This document shows, in pieces, positions 25,398 to 35,206 of a DNA stretch of 64,000 nt. This stretch comes from JAXMAF01 sp046350555 (lineage in GTDB: Bacteria; Planctomycetota; Phycisphaerae; Phycisphaerales; SM1A02): the NCBI GenBank assembly GCA_046350555.1, contig JAXMAF010000006.1, positions 124,001 through 188,000 of the forward strand, written 5' to 3'. How positions within the stretch are numbered: the first letter of the stretch is position 1; every line of letters begins with the position of its first letter. The translations under genes were made by a program, and so were the position numbers. A model generated the notes under the pieces. That model ran no database searches, was not told the origin of the DNA, and saw nothing but the letters and a program-made list of their open reading frames with translations.

Positions 25398-25745
25398 TCA
25401 CGGCGTGCGCGGCGGCGGAGGTGTGGCCGCCTCGGCCTGGTGCCCTGGTGCGGCCGCATAGCCGAACTCCATCTCGATGCCGCCAAGCATCGATGCGACG
25501 AGGCCGGTAGAGCCGCCGCGAGAATCACGCCGCCGATGAAGCCGGCGCGCCGTACAGCGGAAGCAGGATGATGGCCGCCGAGGCCGAAGATCGCCGCGCA
25601 GCCAGGCCGATCCGCTCCCCGAGCCCACCGCGATTCCCCCGAGTGCGAGGAGCGTGAAGAGCCCGCCGATGATCAACCCCAGCACCACATAGATCCCCCC
25701 GAGCACCTTTCCGACCGAGAGGACTCCGAGCCGCTTCAGCACCAT
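25398..25745 (-). CDS. Small membrane protein with two compensating frameshifts
   Basis: The open frame gives 115 residues. Its first part (LSVGKVLGGIYVVLGLIIGG) is a hydrophobic hairpin, and its end (GLVASMLGGIEMEFGYAA) is also natural. The ~35 residues between are arginine-rich and unlike a membrane protein. In the other two frames the same bases encode AIILLPLYGA and FIGGVILAA, which complete a typical small membrane protein. I infer one indel near 25600 and a compensating one near 25510. The family is not recognised. It begins a 3.4-kb patch of disrupted reading. Confidence 0.6.
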   Translation of the reverse strand: MVLKRLGVLSVGKVLGGIYVVLGLIIGGLFTLLALGGIAVGSGSGSAWLRGDLRPRRPSSCFRCTARRLHRRRDSRGGSTGLVASMLGGIEMEFGYAAAPGHQAEAATPPPPRTP

Positions 25746-25907
25746 GGGACGACACCTCCGCATCGACCGCGTTGCGAGCCACCGCAGACCCCCTGCGGCA
25801 TCGCGTCGATAGGGCGACGGCTCGGTGCGGTAAAGTGCGACAAGGCGATGGTCGCGCCCACGTCGGAGGCACCGCTCACAACCGTCTCGCCACATCGCGT
25901 TCGACTT

Positions 25908-28783
25908 CTACGGATCGAGCGGCGTCATGATCGACGCATCCTCCGCACCGGCGCCGTGCAGTCGACGGGCGCCCGCGAGTTCGGCGAGGGCGAGCGCGGC
26001 GACGCTGCGCCAGAGCATGTTGCGGATCCGCTCGGGACGGCTGCGCGTGGCGGCGAACCCCTCGCCGCGGCGCCTGTGTTCGGGACCGCCTCGTCGAGCT
26101 GCCCCAGCAGGCAGCACGTCTCGCCGATGTTCTCGCGCAGGTTCGCCTCCTGCGAGCGGCCCGGCTGGGTGGCCACCGCCGCCGATTCCTCGAAGAGAAC
26201 CGATGCCCGCTCGAGGTTCCCCGCTCCTTCTCGAGAACGCCTCGGCCGTGCGAACTCGCGCAGGCGATCGTTCGCGGATCCCTGGTCGAAGGTCGGCCAT
26301 GCGGACCTTCGGCGACCGCCATGTCCGTGCGGCCCGCGGAAGCGGCGAAGCTCTGCTGGCGAGCGCCAGGCCAGGAATGCCTTGATCTCCTGCCGGCGGG
26401 CCTCCTTGAGCGCTTCGCTCGATTCCGCCGCCGAGTGCGTCGAGATCCGGGCGCGCCAGCGCAGGTGCACGCGCGCCACATGAACGCATCGTCCGGACCG
26501 AGGTGGAGGCGTCCGGACGCAGGCACGTCGTACTTGCCGCGGTCGCGACGCGGCGGTCGCCCGCGGGTCGCCGAGCGCGCGGCGAGCCCGCGTCTGCAGC
26601 ATCCCGCGACCCGCGGCGCGCCCGCGGGTCCAGAAGAAGAGTCCGAGCCGGGACGCCAGCCGGAAGAGCGATTCGTCGTCGCCGAGCCGGAGCCGCCGGC
26701 GTCGAACGCGCGCGGCACGTTGTCGAACTCCCGTTCGATCTCGCGCGAACCGAACGCCCTCCTCGACGCGGGCAGCCGACGCGGATCGACCAGTTCGCCA
26801 TGGCCCGCACCAGGGCGCTCGGTTGCCACGCGATCGTCGCGTCGAGAGAAGCTTCACGCCACGACGGCACGGGGTGGGAGCATTCGGAAGACGAGTGAGC
26901 CGGACCTGCTCGATGAAGCCATGCTGCAATTGCTTCGAGATGCACTTCGTCGAATTCAGCGCGGGCCGTGCCGGTCGCCTGGTCGTCGACCACCCGGTGA
27001 CCAAGCGACTCGGTCCATCCGCCGGTGCAGACCGAGAGCCGCGAGAGGACCAGCGCCGCGCGCTCGCCGAGCCGGTCGAGTGCGGCCATGACGACCTGGT
27101 CGAGCGACTCGAGCGACTCGATGCGCGAGGCGACCTCGCCGAGTCCTCCCGCGGCGGCCCAGGGCGCCAGCAGGCAGAGCGCCAACGGAAGGCCGTCGGC
27201 CAGTGCGCAGATGTCCACGATCGCCTGTCGCCCGGAGCCCCTTGAGCGACCCCGCCGGAATCGGTGGTCGTGGCGTTGACCCGGTCGATGAAGACGCTGC
27301 ACGCGTCGGAGTCGATGCCGCCTTCGAGCGAGAGTGGTCCGAGCGCATCGATCGGGCGCCGGGCAGCGGCAGCGGCCGGCTGCTCGACGAGCAGGTGCAC
27401 GTGCTCGTCGCAGCCGTGCAGGCGTCGCGCACCGCCGCGGGCCACGCCCGCCGGCAGGTCGTCGGCGTTGTCGAGGACGATCAGCGCCCGGTGCCGCCGC
27501 CAGCCGTTCCGCGATCGGCGTGCGGGCGCGGCCCGGGCTGGACGCGCCGGACGGCAGCATGCGATCGGCGCCGCCTCGGTCACGGCATCGACGACGACGC
27601 GCTCGCTGTCGCGCGACGGCTGCCGACCTTGCCGCGATCCAGCAGACGAGCGACCAGCCGCAGCGAATCGCGGGCGATCTCCGCCAGGCCACGCGCCAAG
27701 CTCGACTTGCCGATGCCCGGAAGCCCGTGCAGCACGAAGACCGGCTCGGCGGTCACGCAGGCGATCAGCTTCGCGGCTCAGGCGCGGGCCGACGACGCGA
27801 TCGACGGCGTGATTGAGGTTGTTGATGCCGTCGACGCCACCGACCGTTCCGCCGCGGGCGGCTGCTCGATCTCCTGCAGGACATCGTCGATGTCGGCGGC
27901 CGCTGCTCGGGCTCCGTGTGGCGGTGCCGCACGAGGGAACGCGCCGCGGCGGGAATCTCGGGCAGCAGGTGCATTCCTCGGAAATGCGCGCCGGGCTGGG
28001 CGCACGCAGGCGTCGTTCTCGGTCGCGCCATCGGCGAAGTAGCCGCAGGGGTGAGACAGACGGTCGCAACCGAACGACCAGATGTCGGCGCGGCGGTCGA
28101 CCCGATCCCGCGCGAGCTGCTCGGGACTCATGTAGCCGGGCGATCCGCCCGGCGCGGGGCCGACGTTGCGGCGCATCGACGTGCCGTCCTCGCAGCGGAT
28201 CCACTCGCTCATCGCGACGCGCGTCGATCACCCGCACGATGCCGTCGTCGCCGATCAGGATGTTCCCCGGCTTGACGTCCAGGTGAAGGAGCCAGTTGCC
28301 GGGCAGATGGTGGAGCGTGCCCAGACCCTCGGCGACGCCGGCGGCGATCCGGAGCAGCTCGTCGAGTCCTGTTGCCCGCTCGCGAGGCGGTCCTTGAGCG
28401 ACTCGCTCGGGAATGTTCCATCACGATGAACGGATGGGTCGCGTCCCGATGGACCTCGTACACCTGCACGAAGTGGGCGCCGCGCGCCTGCAGCAGCGCC
28501 GCCTCCTCGCCGGGACCGCTGCCGACGGGGAAGAGCTTGACCGCCACGTCGCACTGGAACTCGCGGTCGTAGACGAGCAGACCGCGCCCTGCTCGGCCGC
28601 GGCCGGAGCAGGCGAGGCCGACATCCCGGCCGGGAACCTCGGTTCCGGCGGGCCGGACGACGGACCGTCACGCGTGCTCGCGGTCCCTCACGTGCCCTCG
28701 CCAATCGTTGTTGTCGTGTGACGGATGGCGACCACCCTTGTCCGTCGTCTCCGTCGATCCGACGCGCCTTCGATGGTCGTCAC
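25908..28783 (-). pseudogene. Ser/Thr kinase with STAND-type ATPase and helical repeats, frame-disrupted
   Basis: Pieces in all three frames line up in order along one gene. The start is GTG at 28783 overlapping the sigma stop (GTGA). Next come VAVKLFPVGSGPGEEAALLQ and VQVYEVHRDATHPFIVMEH (~28550-28410), HLDVKPGNILIGDDGIVRVID (catalytic loop), MSEWIRCEDG and GSPGYMSPEQLARDRVDRRA (activation segment). A P-loop-like GLPGIGKSSLARGLAEIARD lies near 27720-27660, ALIVLDNADDLPAG near 27480-27440 and ICALADGLPLALCLLAPWA near 27210-27160. TPR-like helices close the gene. The DFG is missing: bases after VIRVID read ARR. The pattern suggests kinase plus NB-ARC-like ATPase plus TPR. It is either poor local sequence or a decaying gene. 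Confidence 0.7.
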
Positions 28784-29577
28784 TCCCCCGCCATCACCTC
28801 CCCGGGTCGGTCGTGCAGATCGCCCAGGTCGAACTCGGTGGCGAGCCGCGCCGCGATCGTCGCCCCGAATCGCGACGCCAGGGCGCGCGTCCGTCGGTGC
28901 AGCGCCGCATCGGTCCGGAACCTGCGCTCCGCCGCTTCGGTCGCTCGCTCCACCGGCGCGGCCGGCGAGACGGAATCCGCCAGCCCATCGACCCACTCGC
29001 GGAGCTCGCGCCGCAGGCGGCGCATGATCTGCCTGGCGGCGCCTTCGGTGATGTCCAGCTCGAGGGCGATCGTGGCGTAGCCGACGTCGCGCACGATGCG
29101 CCCGATCAGGACGCCGCGCTTCACCGATGAGAGCGCCAGCCCGCCGACGGCATCCTCGAAGACCGCGCTCCCCTCGCGGTCGTTTCGACGCTGCTCGTCC
29201 AGGTCGCTGCGCGTCGCCGGGCCGATGACATCCGAAGGGGCCAACTCGGGATCGACGCCGACGCCGTGCCGACGGAGCACGGCTTCGTGATCCGCCCGCG
29301 TGATGACCTCGTGGTGGACAGCGCGCAGCGTGTAGCGACGGGCATCGTCGATGGACATCTGCTGCTCGCGGATCTTCGGCAGCACGCGGGCCAGCGTGGA
29401 ATGGACGATGCTGTCGACGTCGAAGGCGGCGGTGTTGCGCCGTGGGCCGACGAGCTTGTTCGCGACGCGAACGGCCTGCTCGCGCAGCGTCTCGGCGACG
29501 GCGTTCTCGCTCGCGGCGTCGAGGCGCGACGGCCAGGGAATGCGCGGCGCCGGCGGTGTTGGATCGTTCGGGTTCAT
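28780..29577 (-). CDS. ECF-like RNA polymerase sigma factor (second copy)
   Basis: 265 residues. The region 2-like helices hold VDSIVHSTLARVLPKIREQQ and the region 4 helix-turn-helix is YATIALELDITEGAARQIMRRL. About 85 residues follow region 4 and end FDLGDLHDRPG, longer than a bare ECF factor. I chose ATG at 29577, as upstream residues are not sigma-like. The stop overlaps the GTG of the kinase gene, the same sigma-then-kinase order as at 24.5 kb. Confidence 0.8.
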   Translation of the reverse strand: MNPNDPTPPAPRIPWPSRLDAASENAVAETLREQAVRVANKLVGPRRNTAAFDVDSIVHSTLARVLPKIREQQMSIDDARRYTLRAVHHEVITRADHEAVLRRHGVGVDPELAPSDVIGPATRSDLDEQRRNDREGSAVFEDAVGGLALSSVKRGVLIGRIVRDVGYATIALELDITEGAARQIMRRLRRELREWVDGLADSVSPAAPVERATEAAERRFRTDAALHRRTRALASRFGATIAARLATEFDLGDLHDRPGEVMAGE

Positions 29578-29669
29578 GGTCGAGCCGCGGTTCAAGGTGG
29601 GGTGGGTCCAGCGCCCGAGGCGCACGGCGGTCGGTGGGCATTGCGGCACGGGCCGCGGAAGCGCTGCGT

Positions 29670-31163
29670 TCATCGCGTCGACCTCACGTTGGAGAGGTAC
29701 GGGCTGTTGCCGTTCTGGGTCCCGTAGATCGAGAACTCGGCGCCGCCGCGCTTGGTGGGAACGAAACCGCTGTAGACATCGTCCGACGGGTCCTGCGTGC
29801 CGTTGTCGTCCACGCGGCTCACGCCCTCGAGCAAGACCGGCGTTCGGTCTGGTTTCGGCGCGGTGTGGTCAAGCACCCACACCTTGGCCGCGTTGACGTC
29901 CGCCTTGTTGGTGAACTTGAAGAAGACCATGGTCCGATCCGATCCAATCCCCGAGACCGAGAAGAGCTCGATCGGAACGCCGCCGAACGGCGGTAGGTCC
30001 TGTGAACGCTGCGTCGCTCCGGCGGCGCCACCCTTGGCACCATCGCCAGCGCCCGCGCTCGACTTGCTCGTGGGCTGACGCGCCGCGCCCACCGACGTCG
30101 CGTCGCCGCAGCTTGCCATGTTGCCAACCTTCTTCGAGCCGGGCTTCGGGCCCGATGGCGCCGTCATGCCGGAGACCTCGACCCGACCAGCATGGAGCCG
30201 GTGGTTCACCTCTCCGCGATGAAGCCCGTCTCCGAGCGAGATGATCGAGGTGAGCGACTGGCTGTACGCCTCGGGACTCGGCGACGCGTCGAGGTAGTTC
30301 ACCCACACGAACGGCGTCGCGGGCGACCCCGACGGCGGTTCGATGTCGAAGGAGAACGTGACGATGATCGGATCGCCGACCGCCGCGGTGCACTCGAGGC
30401 CGGAGACGGTCGTCCCGAACTCGATCGGAACGCCGCCCGTCAGATAGCAGATCGACGGAAGGACACCGATGCAGTCCGGGCAGGGCTCGCGCGGCGTCGC
30501 GACACCGTCGGCATCGATCAAGAGCTCGACGCAGTTGCGTGGGCCATCGGCGCAGAGGACCGACCCGATGATCGTCTGACGCGAGCTCGGGGTGCGCGGG
30601 GCGGCACCTCCGACCGGGCTCGATCGACAGCTTCCTTCGATCGGCCCGGGGAGCTTCTTCGGATCGATCTCGAAGAGTCCGCGGTCGTTCACGAGCGGCG
30701 CCAGCGCCGACTGGAACGCTCGCACCGCGGCGGGCGCGGCCGTTCCATTGAAGATCGTCGCGTTGCCGACACGTCCGAAGGCCGCGCTGCCGAAGACCGC
30801 CACCGGACCGGGGCTCGATCGCTTCACTTCGACGCGCTTCATCCCTTCCGTCGCGACCACCTTGGTGATGAGCCGCCGCGCCGGATCGTCCGGCGCCGCG
30901 AAGACCACCAGGAGACGACCATCCCGACCCGACGCATTGAGCTCGATCACCAGCGTGCCTTCGGGGTTCTCGCTCACCGCTCGAACCGAGACGGCCGAGT
31001 CGTCGGTCGCCGGCGCCGCCGGTTGAGTCGGGGAGGGCCTTGCTGGCGGCGCAACTGGCGGTGGAACCTTCGGCGAATCCTGCCCCTTGGCCATCGGCGT
31101 CGCGACCGCGACGACCACGGCGGCCGCCGCGAACGAAACGGGGAATCGATGCATGCGAGTCAT
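29670..31163 (-). CDS. Large secreted protein of unknown function
   Basis: 497 residues. A signal peptide (MTRMHRFPVSFAAAAVVVAV, cleavage near residue 27) is followed by a P/A-rich linker. The body looks all-beta, with IELNASGRDGRLLVVFAAP, several cysteines (CPDCIGVLPSICYL) and a C-terminal SGFVPTKRGGAEFSIYG. I recognise no family. AGGAG lies six bases before the start. It precedes the sigma/kinase pair on the same strand with a 92-bp gap and could be independent of it. Confidence 0.75.
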   Translation of the reverse strand: MTRMHRFPVSFAAAAVVVAVATPMAKGQDSPKVPPPVAPPARPSPTQPAAPATDDSAVSVRAVSENPEGTLVIELNASGRDGRLLVVFAAPDDPARRLITKVVATEGMKRVEVKRSSPGPVAVFGSAAFGRVGNATIFNGTAAPAAVRAFQSALAPLVNDRGLFEIDPKKLPGPIEGSCRSSPVGGAAPRTPSSRQTIIGSVLCADGPRNCVELLIDADGVATPREPCPDCIGVLPSICYLTGGVPIEFGTTVSGLECTAAVGDPIIVTFSFDIEPPSGSPATPFVWVNYLDASPSPEAYSQSLTSIISLGDGLHRGEVNHRLHAGRVEVSGMTAPSGPKPGSKKVGNMASCGDATSVGAARQPTSKSSAGAGDGAKGGAAGATQRSQDLPPFGGVPIELFSVSGIGSDRTMVFFKFTNKADVNAAKVWVLDHTAPKPDRTPVLLEGVSRVDDNGTQDPSDDVYSGFVPTKRGGAEFSIYGTQNGNSPYLSNVRSTR

Positions 31164-31502
31164 GGGAATCTCCTGGTGAACGCCCGTACGCCGTCCGAAC
31201 CACAGGTCGCGCGAAGCGATCGGTCGGACGACACGGCACCTGTACAACAGGCCAGCCCCGGATCGCGTGACACGCACGGAAGTCGCCCGGGCAGCCCGTT
31301 GGCGGCGCATCGTAACTCGTGGCCGGGGAATTCCATCCCGTCGCGCGCAGGATCACGACCGGCGCAGCGTACGAATGTGTTGAGGTCGTCGCCCGCGGCC
31401 CTGGCGGTCGCCGACCCCGATCCCCAGTCAACTTCCGAGACAGTTCTTCCGGGCCAACCGCCCGCACGTACCACGCCCGCCTTCGCCTCACGGAGATGCG
31501 CC
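31164..31502. other. 339-bp divergent intergenic region
   Basis: Between the starts of the secreted hypothetical (minus) and the beta-helix protein (plus). It must contain two promoters, but I cannot place -35/-10 boxes with confidence, and I see no repeat or RNA. Confidence 0.5.
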
Positions 31503-34139
31503 ATGCCGAAGTCGTTCGCTCGATTGGTCCCCAGTGCTGTCGCCATCCTGATCGCCCCCGCCGCGCTGGCCACGATCCGCTACGTGGATGACTCCGCGCC
31601 GGCCGGAGGCAACGGCCTCTCGTGGGCCAGCCCCCTTCGGCACCTCAACGAAGCGCTCACCGCCTCGGTCGCCGGGGACACCGTGCGCGTCGCCGGTGGA
31701 ACGTACTGGCCCGACACCAGCACCGCGTTTCCCGGGGGATCGAACAATCGGGCGACGAGCTTCGTGGTGGTGAGCGGCGTGAAGCTGATCGGCGGCTACG
31801 CCGGGTACGGCGCGCCCGACCCCAACCTGCGCGACCTCAGCACCTACGCGACGATCCTCAGCGGCGACCTGCTCCAGAACGACGGGCTCGGACTCACCGC
31901 CGACAACACGTATCACATCATCCGCACCACGGGACCCGCCAGCGCGCTGACCACCATCGACGGCTTCATCATCGCCTGGGGCAACGCCGACTCGGGCAGC
32001 CCCTTCGGCGGCGGCGGCGGTGGCATCCGCGTGTCGGGCGGGACGCCGACGATCGTCAACTGCCTCTTCAGCGCCAATTCCGGAACGACCGGCGGCGCCA
32101 TCCGCGTCGACGCCCCGCTGGCGAACGGGGCCATCGGCGGTTGCACGTTCGTCGGAAACAGCGCCGGGGGAGGCGGCGGAGCCATCGACTTCCAGGTGAC
32201 GACCCCGACCACGATCGTCAACGGCTGCTATTTCGACGGCAACAAGTGCACCGATTATCACGGCGGCACGATCATCGTCCGACAGCCGTCCGGCCCGGTC
32301 GACTTCAAGCTGCTCAACTCGTTCATCCTCAACAGCGAGACGGCCGTCGCCGGCGCGGTCACGACCTGGATGGGCGTCCATCCGACCGTCTCCGACTGCG
32401 TCTTCTCCGGGAACTCGTCGCCGATCGCGGCGGCGGCGCTGAACACGTTCAGCACGCCCGTGAAGCTGATCCGCTGCGTCTTCAAGGACAACGCGGGAGG
32501 CTCGAGCGGCGCGATCGCCATGTTCAAGAACGACGCCCAGACACTGCTCAATCGCGTCGCGTCGACGAGGTTCTGGAACAACTCGTGCACGTTCCTCGGC
32601 GGCGCCGGCATGATGCCAGCGCAGACCACCTTCGTGAACTGCATCGTCGCGCAGAACTTCGCCTATTCGCCCACATCCACCGCGGGTGGACTGGACTGCG
32701 AGCACGCCACCGACATCCGCCACTGCACCTTCACCGAGAACGGACCCAACGCGGGTGGGTCGTACGACGGATCCAAGATGTACAACTCGATCGTCTGGGG
32801 CAACACCGTCTCGCAATGGGCGGCCGGGCCGGGCGGGCTCGCCGTGGACCACTGCATCATCGAGAACGGCTGGCCGGGCGGCAACTACGTCTTCCTGGGC
32901 GATCCCCAGTTCGTCGCGCCCGATGCGCAGGACCTGCGACTCTCCAGCACCTCCACCGGCGTCAACACCGGCCTCGCCTCGCTGATGCCCGCGGACTTCA
33001 CGGATCTCGACCAGGACGGCAACCTCGTGGAGATCGTTCCACTGGACATCGACGGCGCAGCCCGCTTGCAGGGACCGGCGCCCGACCTCGGCGCGCATGA
33101 AGGCGCCACCAGCTATGTTCCGCCCGCCGAAGGAGCCCAGGACATCGGTCCCGGCGAGACGGCGATCATCGGTTCCAACGGCGGCACGCCTTCCGCGACG
33201 ACGATCGGCGCCACCGTGACGAACCTCGACGGTCCGGCAGATGGCGTCGCGACGATCACCGAGATCGGCTGGGATCCGCATCCGGGCGCCGGCGGCTTCA
33301 GCGAGGACGCGCTCATCAACGGCTTCGTGACGACGATTCCCATCGGATCGCATCACACGCAGATCCGCGTGCCCTTCAACCTCTTCACGCTCTATCCGCA
33401 TGGCGACCTCGCGGGCATGCGGGCCACGCTCTACGACGCGGCGCTCGGCGCGTGGCGGCTGGGCGTGTCGAAGAACCACGCTCCGGCGGTGAACGGCGGC
33501 GGCGGCGCGATCGGTCAGTACCACCTCATCTACGCGACGCCCGGCGTGCCGACGGCGCCACCCACGACGCATGGCGACTTCGGAACGGTCTGGGATCCGC
33601 AGGCGCTCAAGGGCTATGTCTTCGCCAACGTCGACGTGGCCGGCGAGTTCGGCGTCGGGCGAAGCACGTGCGCGGCGGACGTCGGACCAGCCGAGGGCGA
33701 CGGCATCGTCGATGGCTTCGATGTCGGCGCCGTGCTCACCAACTGGGGCACCACCGGCGCCGGCAATCCCTTCGACATCGACGGCAACGGCGTCGTCAAC
33801 GGCGCCGACCTGGCGCTCGTCCTCGCCGCGTGGGGCGGTTGCGGCGCCGGCGGCGGACTCGCCGGCGACGATGCGCTTCCCCCGGCTGGACCGAGCGCCG
33901 CCTGGCTGGAACTTGCCGCCGGAGCGACACACGGAGCGCCGAAGAGGGCGCTTCCCAAGGGCTTCGATCCCGCCCGCGCCGACTTCAATGGCGACGGCCG
34001 CGTGAACGGTGGCGACCTCGGGCTGCTGCTCGCCGCATGGGGCGACGTCTCCGAGCCGCTCGCCGCCGCGATGGATCTCGACGGAGACGGTCGGGTCGAC
34101 GGCGCCGATCTTGGCATGCTGCTGGCGTCCTGGAGGTGA
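31503..34139 (+). CDS. Secreted beta-helix protein with four dockerin-like repeats
   Basis: 878 residues. After a signal peptide (ending PAALATIRY, residue ~24) comes a right-handed beta-helix (pectin-lyase-like) region to about 530. It starts with YVDDSAPAGGNGLSWASP, the usual opening of planctomycete beta-helix proteins, and has repeated NCxFSxNS-type rungs. A beta-domain follows to ~720 (WDPQALKGYVFANVDVAGEF). The C-terminus has four calcium-loop repeats (DGIVDGFDVG, DIDGNGVVNGADLA, DFNGDGRVNGGDLG, DLDGDGRVDGADLG). GGAG precedes the start. Polysaccharide binding or cleavage is possible, but no catalytic residues can be assigned. Confidence 0.85.
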   Translation: MPKSFARLVPSAVAILIAPAALATIRYVDDSAPAGGNGLSWASPLRHLNEALTASVAGDTVRVAGGTYWPDTSTAFPGGSNNRATSFVVVSGVKLIGGYAGYGAPDPNLRDLSTYATILSGDLLQNDGLGLTADNTYHIIRTTGPASALTTIDGFIIAWGNADSGSPFGGGGGGIRVSGGTPTIVNCLFSANSGTTGGAIRVDAPLANGAIGGCTFVGNSAGGGGGAIDFQVTTPTTIVNGCYFDGNKCTDYHGGTIIVRQPSGPVDFKLLNSFILNSETAVAGAVTTWMGVHPTVSDCVFSGNSSPIAAAALNTFSTPVKLIRCVFKDNAGGSSGAIAMFKNDAQTLLNRVASTRFWNNSCTFLGGAGMMPAQTTFVNCIVAQNFAYSPTSTAGGLDCEHATDIRHCTFTENGPNAGGSYDGSKMYNSIVWGNTVSQWAAGPGGLAVDHCIIENGWPGGNYVFLGDPQFVAPDAQDLRLSSTSTGVNTGLASLMPADFTDLDQDGNLVEIVPLDIDGAARLQGPAPDLGAHEGATSYVPPAEGAQDIGPGETAIIGSNGGTPSATTIGATVTNLDGPADGVATITEIGWDPHPGAGGFSEDALINGFVTTIPIGSHHTQIRVPFNLFTLYPHGDLAGMRATLYDAALGAWRLGVSKNHAPAVNGGGGAIGQYHLIYATPGVPTAPPTTHGDFGTVWDPQALKGYVFANVDVAGEFGVGRSTCAADVGPAEGDGIVDGFDVGAVLTNWGTTGAGNPFDIDGNGVVNGADLALVLAAWGGCGAGGGLAGDDALPPAGPSAAWLELAAGATHGAPKRALPKGFDPARADFNGDGRVNGGDLGLLLAAWGDVSEPLAAAMDLDGDGRVDGADLGMLLASWR

Positions 34140-34301
34140 TCGGGATGCGGCCTGCGCCGACTCGATGCAGGCGGCTTGGGATTGGAAATTCAACCTGACA
34201 CCTTTGTGCTGCCTCCGGCGCCCGGGTGGCGCCCTCGGCGCGCTGCCACAATCCGCGCGCGCTCCACGCGCAATCCACACATCGGTCTGCGAAGCAACGG
34301 C

Positions 34302-35206
34302 ATGCCGCGAACGCGCTTCAGGACGATCTGGATCAGCGACACGCACCTCGGCTCGTCCAGCGCCCAGGCCGGCGAGCTTGCGTTCTTCCTGAAGCACATC
34401 GAGTGCGACTGGCTCTACCTGGTCGGCGACATCGTCGACATGCAGCGGTTGCGGCAGCGGTGGTACTGGCCCGACGACCACAACAAGGTCGTCCGGCGCA
34501 TCCTCAAGCTCGCCTCGCGCGGGGTGCGCGTGACGTACATCCCCGGCAACCACGACGACGCGGCGCGACCGTTCGCGCGACTCGACTTCGGCGGCATCCG
34601 CGTGGCGCTCAACGCCGCCCACGTCACCGCCGACGATCGCCGGCTGCTGGTGTGTCACGGCGACCAGTACGACCTCGTCGTGCGGCATCATCGACTGCTC
34701 TCGGCCGCCGGCGGCGTGGCGTACGAGTTCCTGCTGCGCGTGAACCGGGCGTGGAACGCGGGGCGCTCGGCGCTCGGGCTGCCCTATCACTCGCTGAGCC
34801 AGGCGATCAAGCTGAAGGTGAAGCGCGCCTGCCAGTTCGTGAGCAGCTTCGACCACGAGCTCGTCGCCGAGGCGCGCCGCGGCAGGTTCGCGGGCGTCGT
34901 CTGCGGCCACATCCACAAGCCGGAGGCACGCCGCGCCCGGGGCGGCCCGGGGCGTGGCGACGACGTCGCCTACTACAACGGCGGCGACTGGGTCGAGTCG
35001 TGCTCGGCGCTCGTGGAGCACGACGATGGACGCGTCGAGGTGATCGACGGTCGGGCGTTCAACGCGGCGGTGCGCCGAGCGCTCGCTTCGCTGCCGACGA
35101 GCGCCGAGCCCCACGACGAGATGGACGACTGGCCCGACTCCGCATGCCGTTCCCGCTGCCGGACGTGGCGACGGCGCTGGTCGCGTCGGCGGGAGGCGCG
35201 ACGTGA
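34302..35206 (+). CDS. Calcineurin-like metallophosphatase (LpxH-like), 3' end frameshifted
   Basis: The metal-binding motifs are in order: WISDTHLG, YLVGDIVDM, YIPGNHDDAA, LLVCHGDQYD and the final VCGHIHKP. This order and the DxH/GD/GNHD/GHxH set match UDP-2,3-diacylglucosamine diphosphatase relatives, though substrate is unproven. The frame stays open to 35630, but after DEMDDWPD (~35135) it turns R/S-rich. In another frame the gene ends MPFPLPDVATALVASAGG and stops at 35206, overlapping the GTG of the next gene (GTGA). I therefore place the end there and infer an indel near 35135. Confidence 0.85.

Noticed and set aside
25398..28783. Plus-strand genes in the disrupted kinase region
   Set aside because: Plus-strand frames there have no domain content, whereas minus-strand fragments in three frames line up as one kinase/ATPase.
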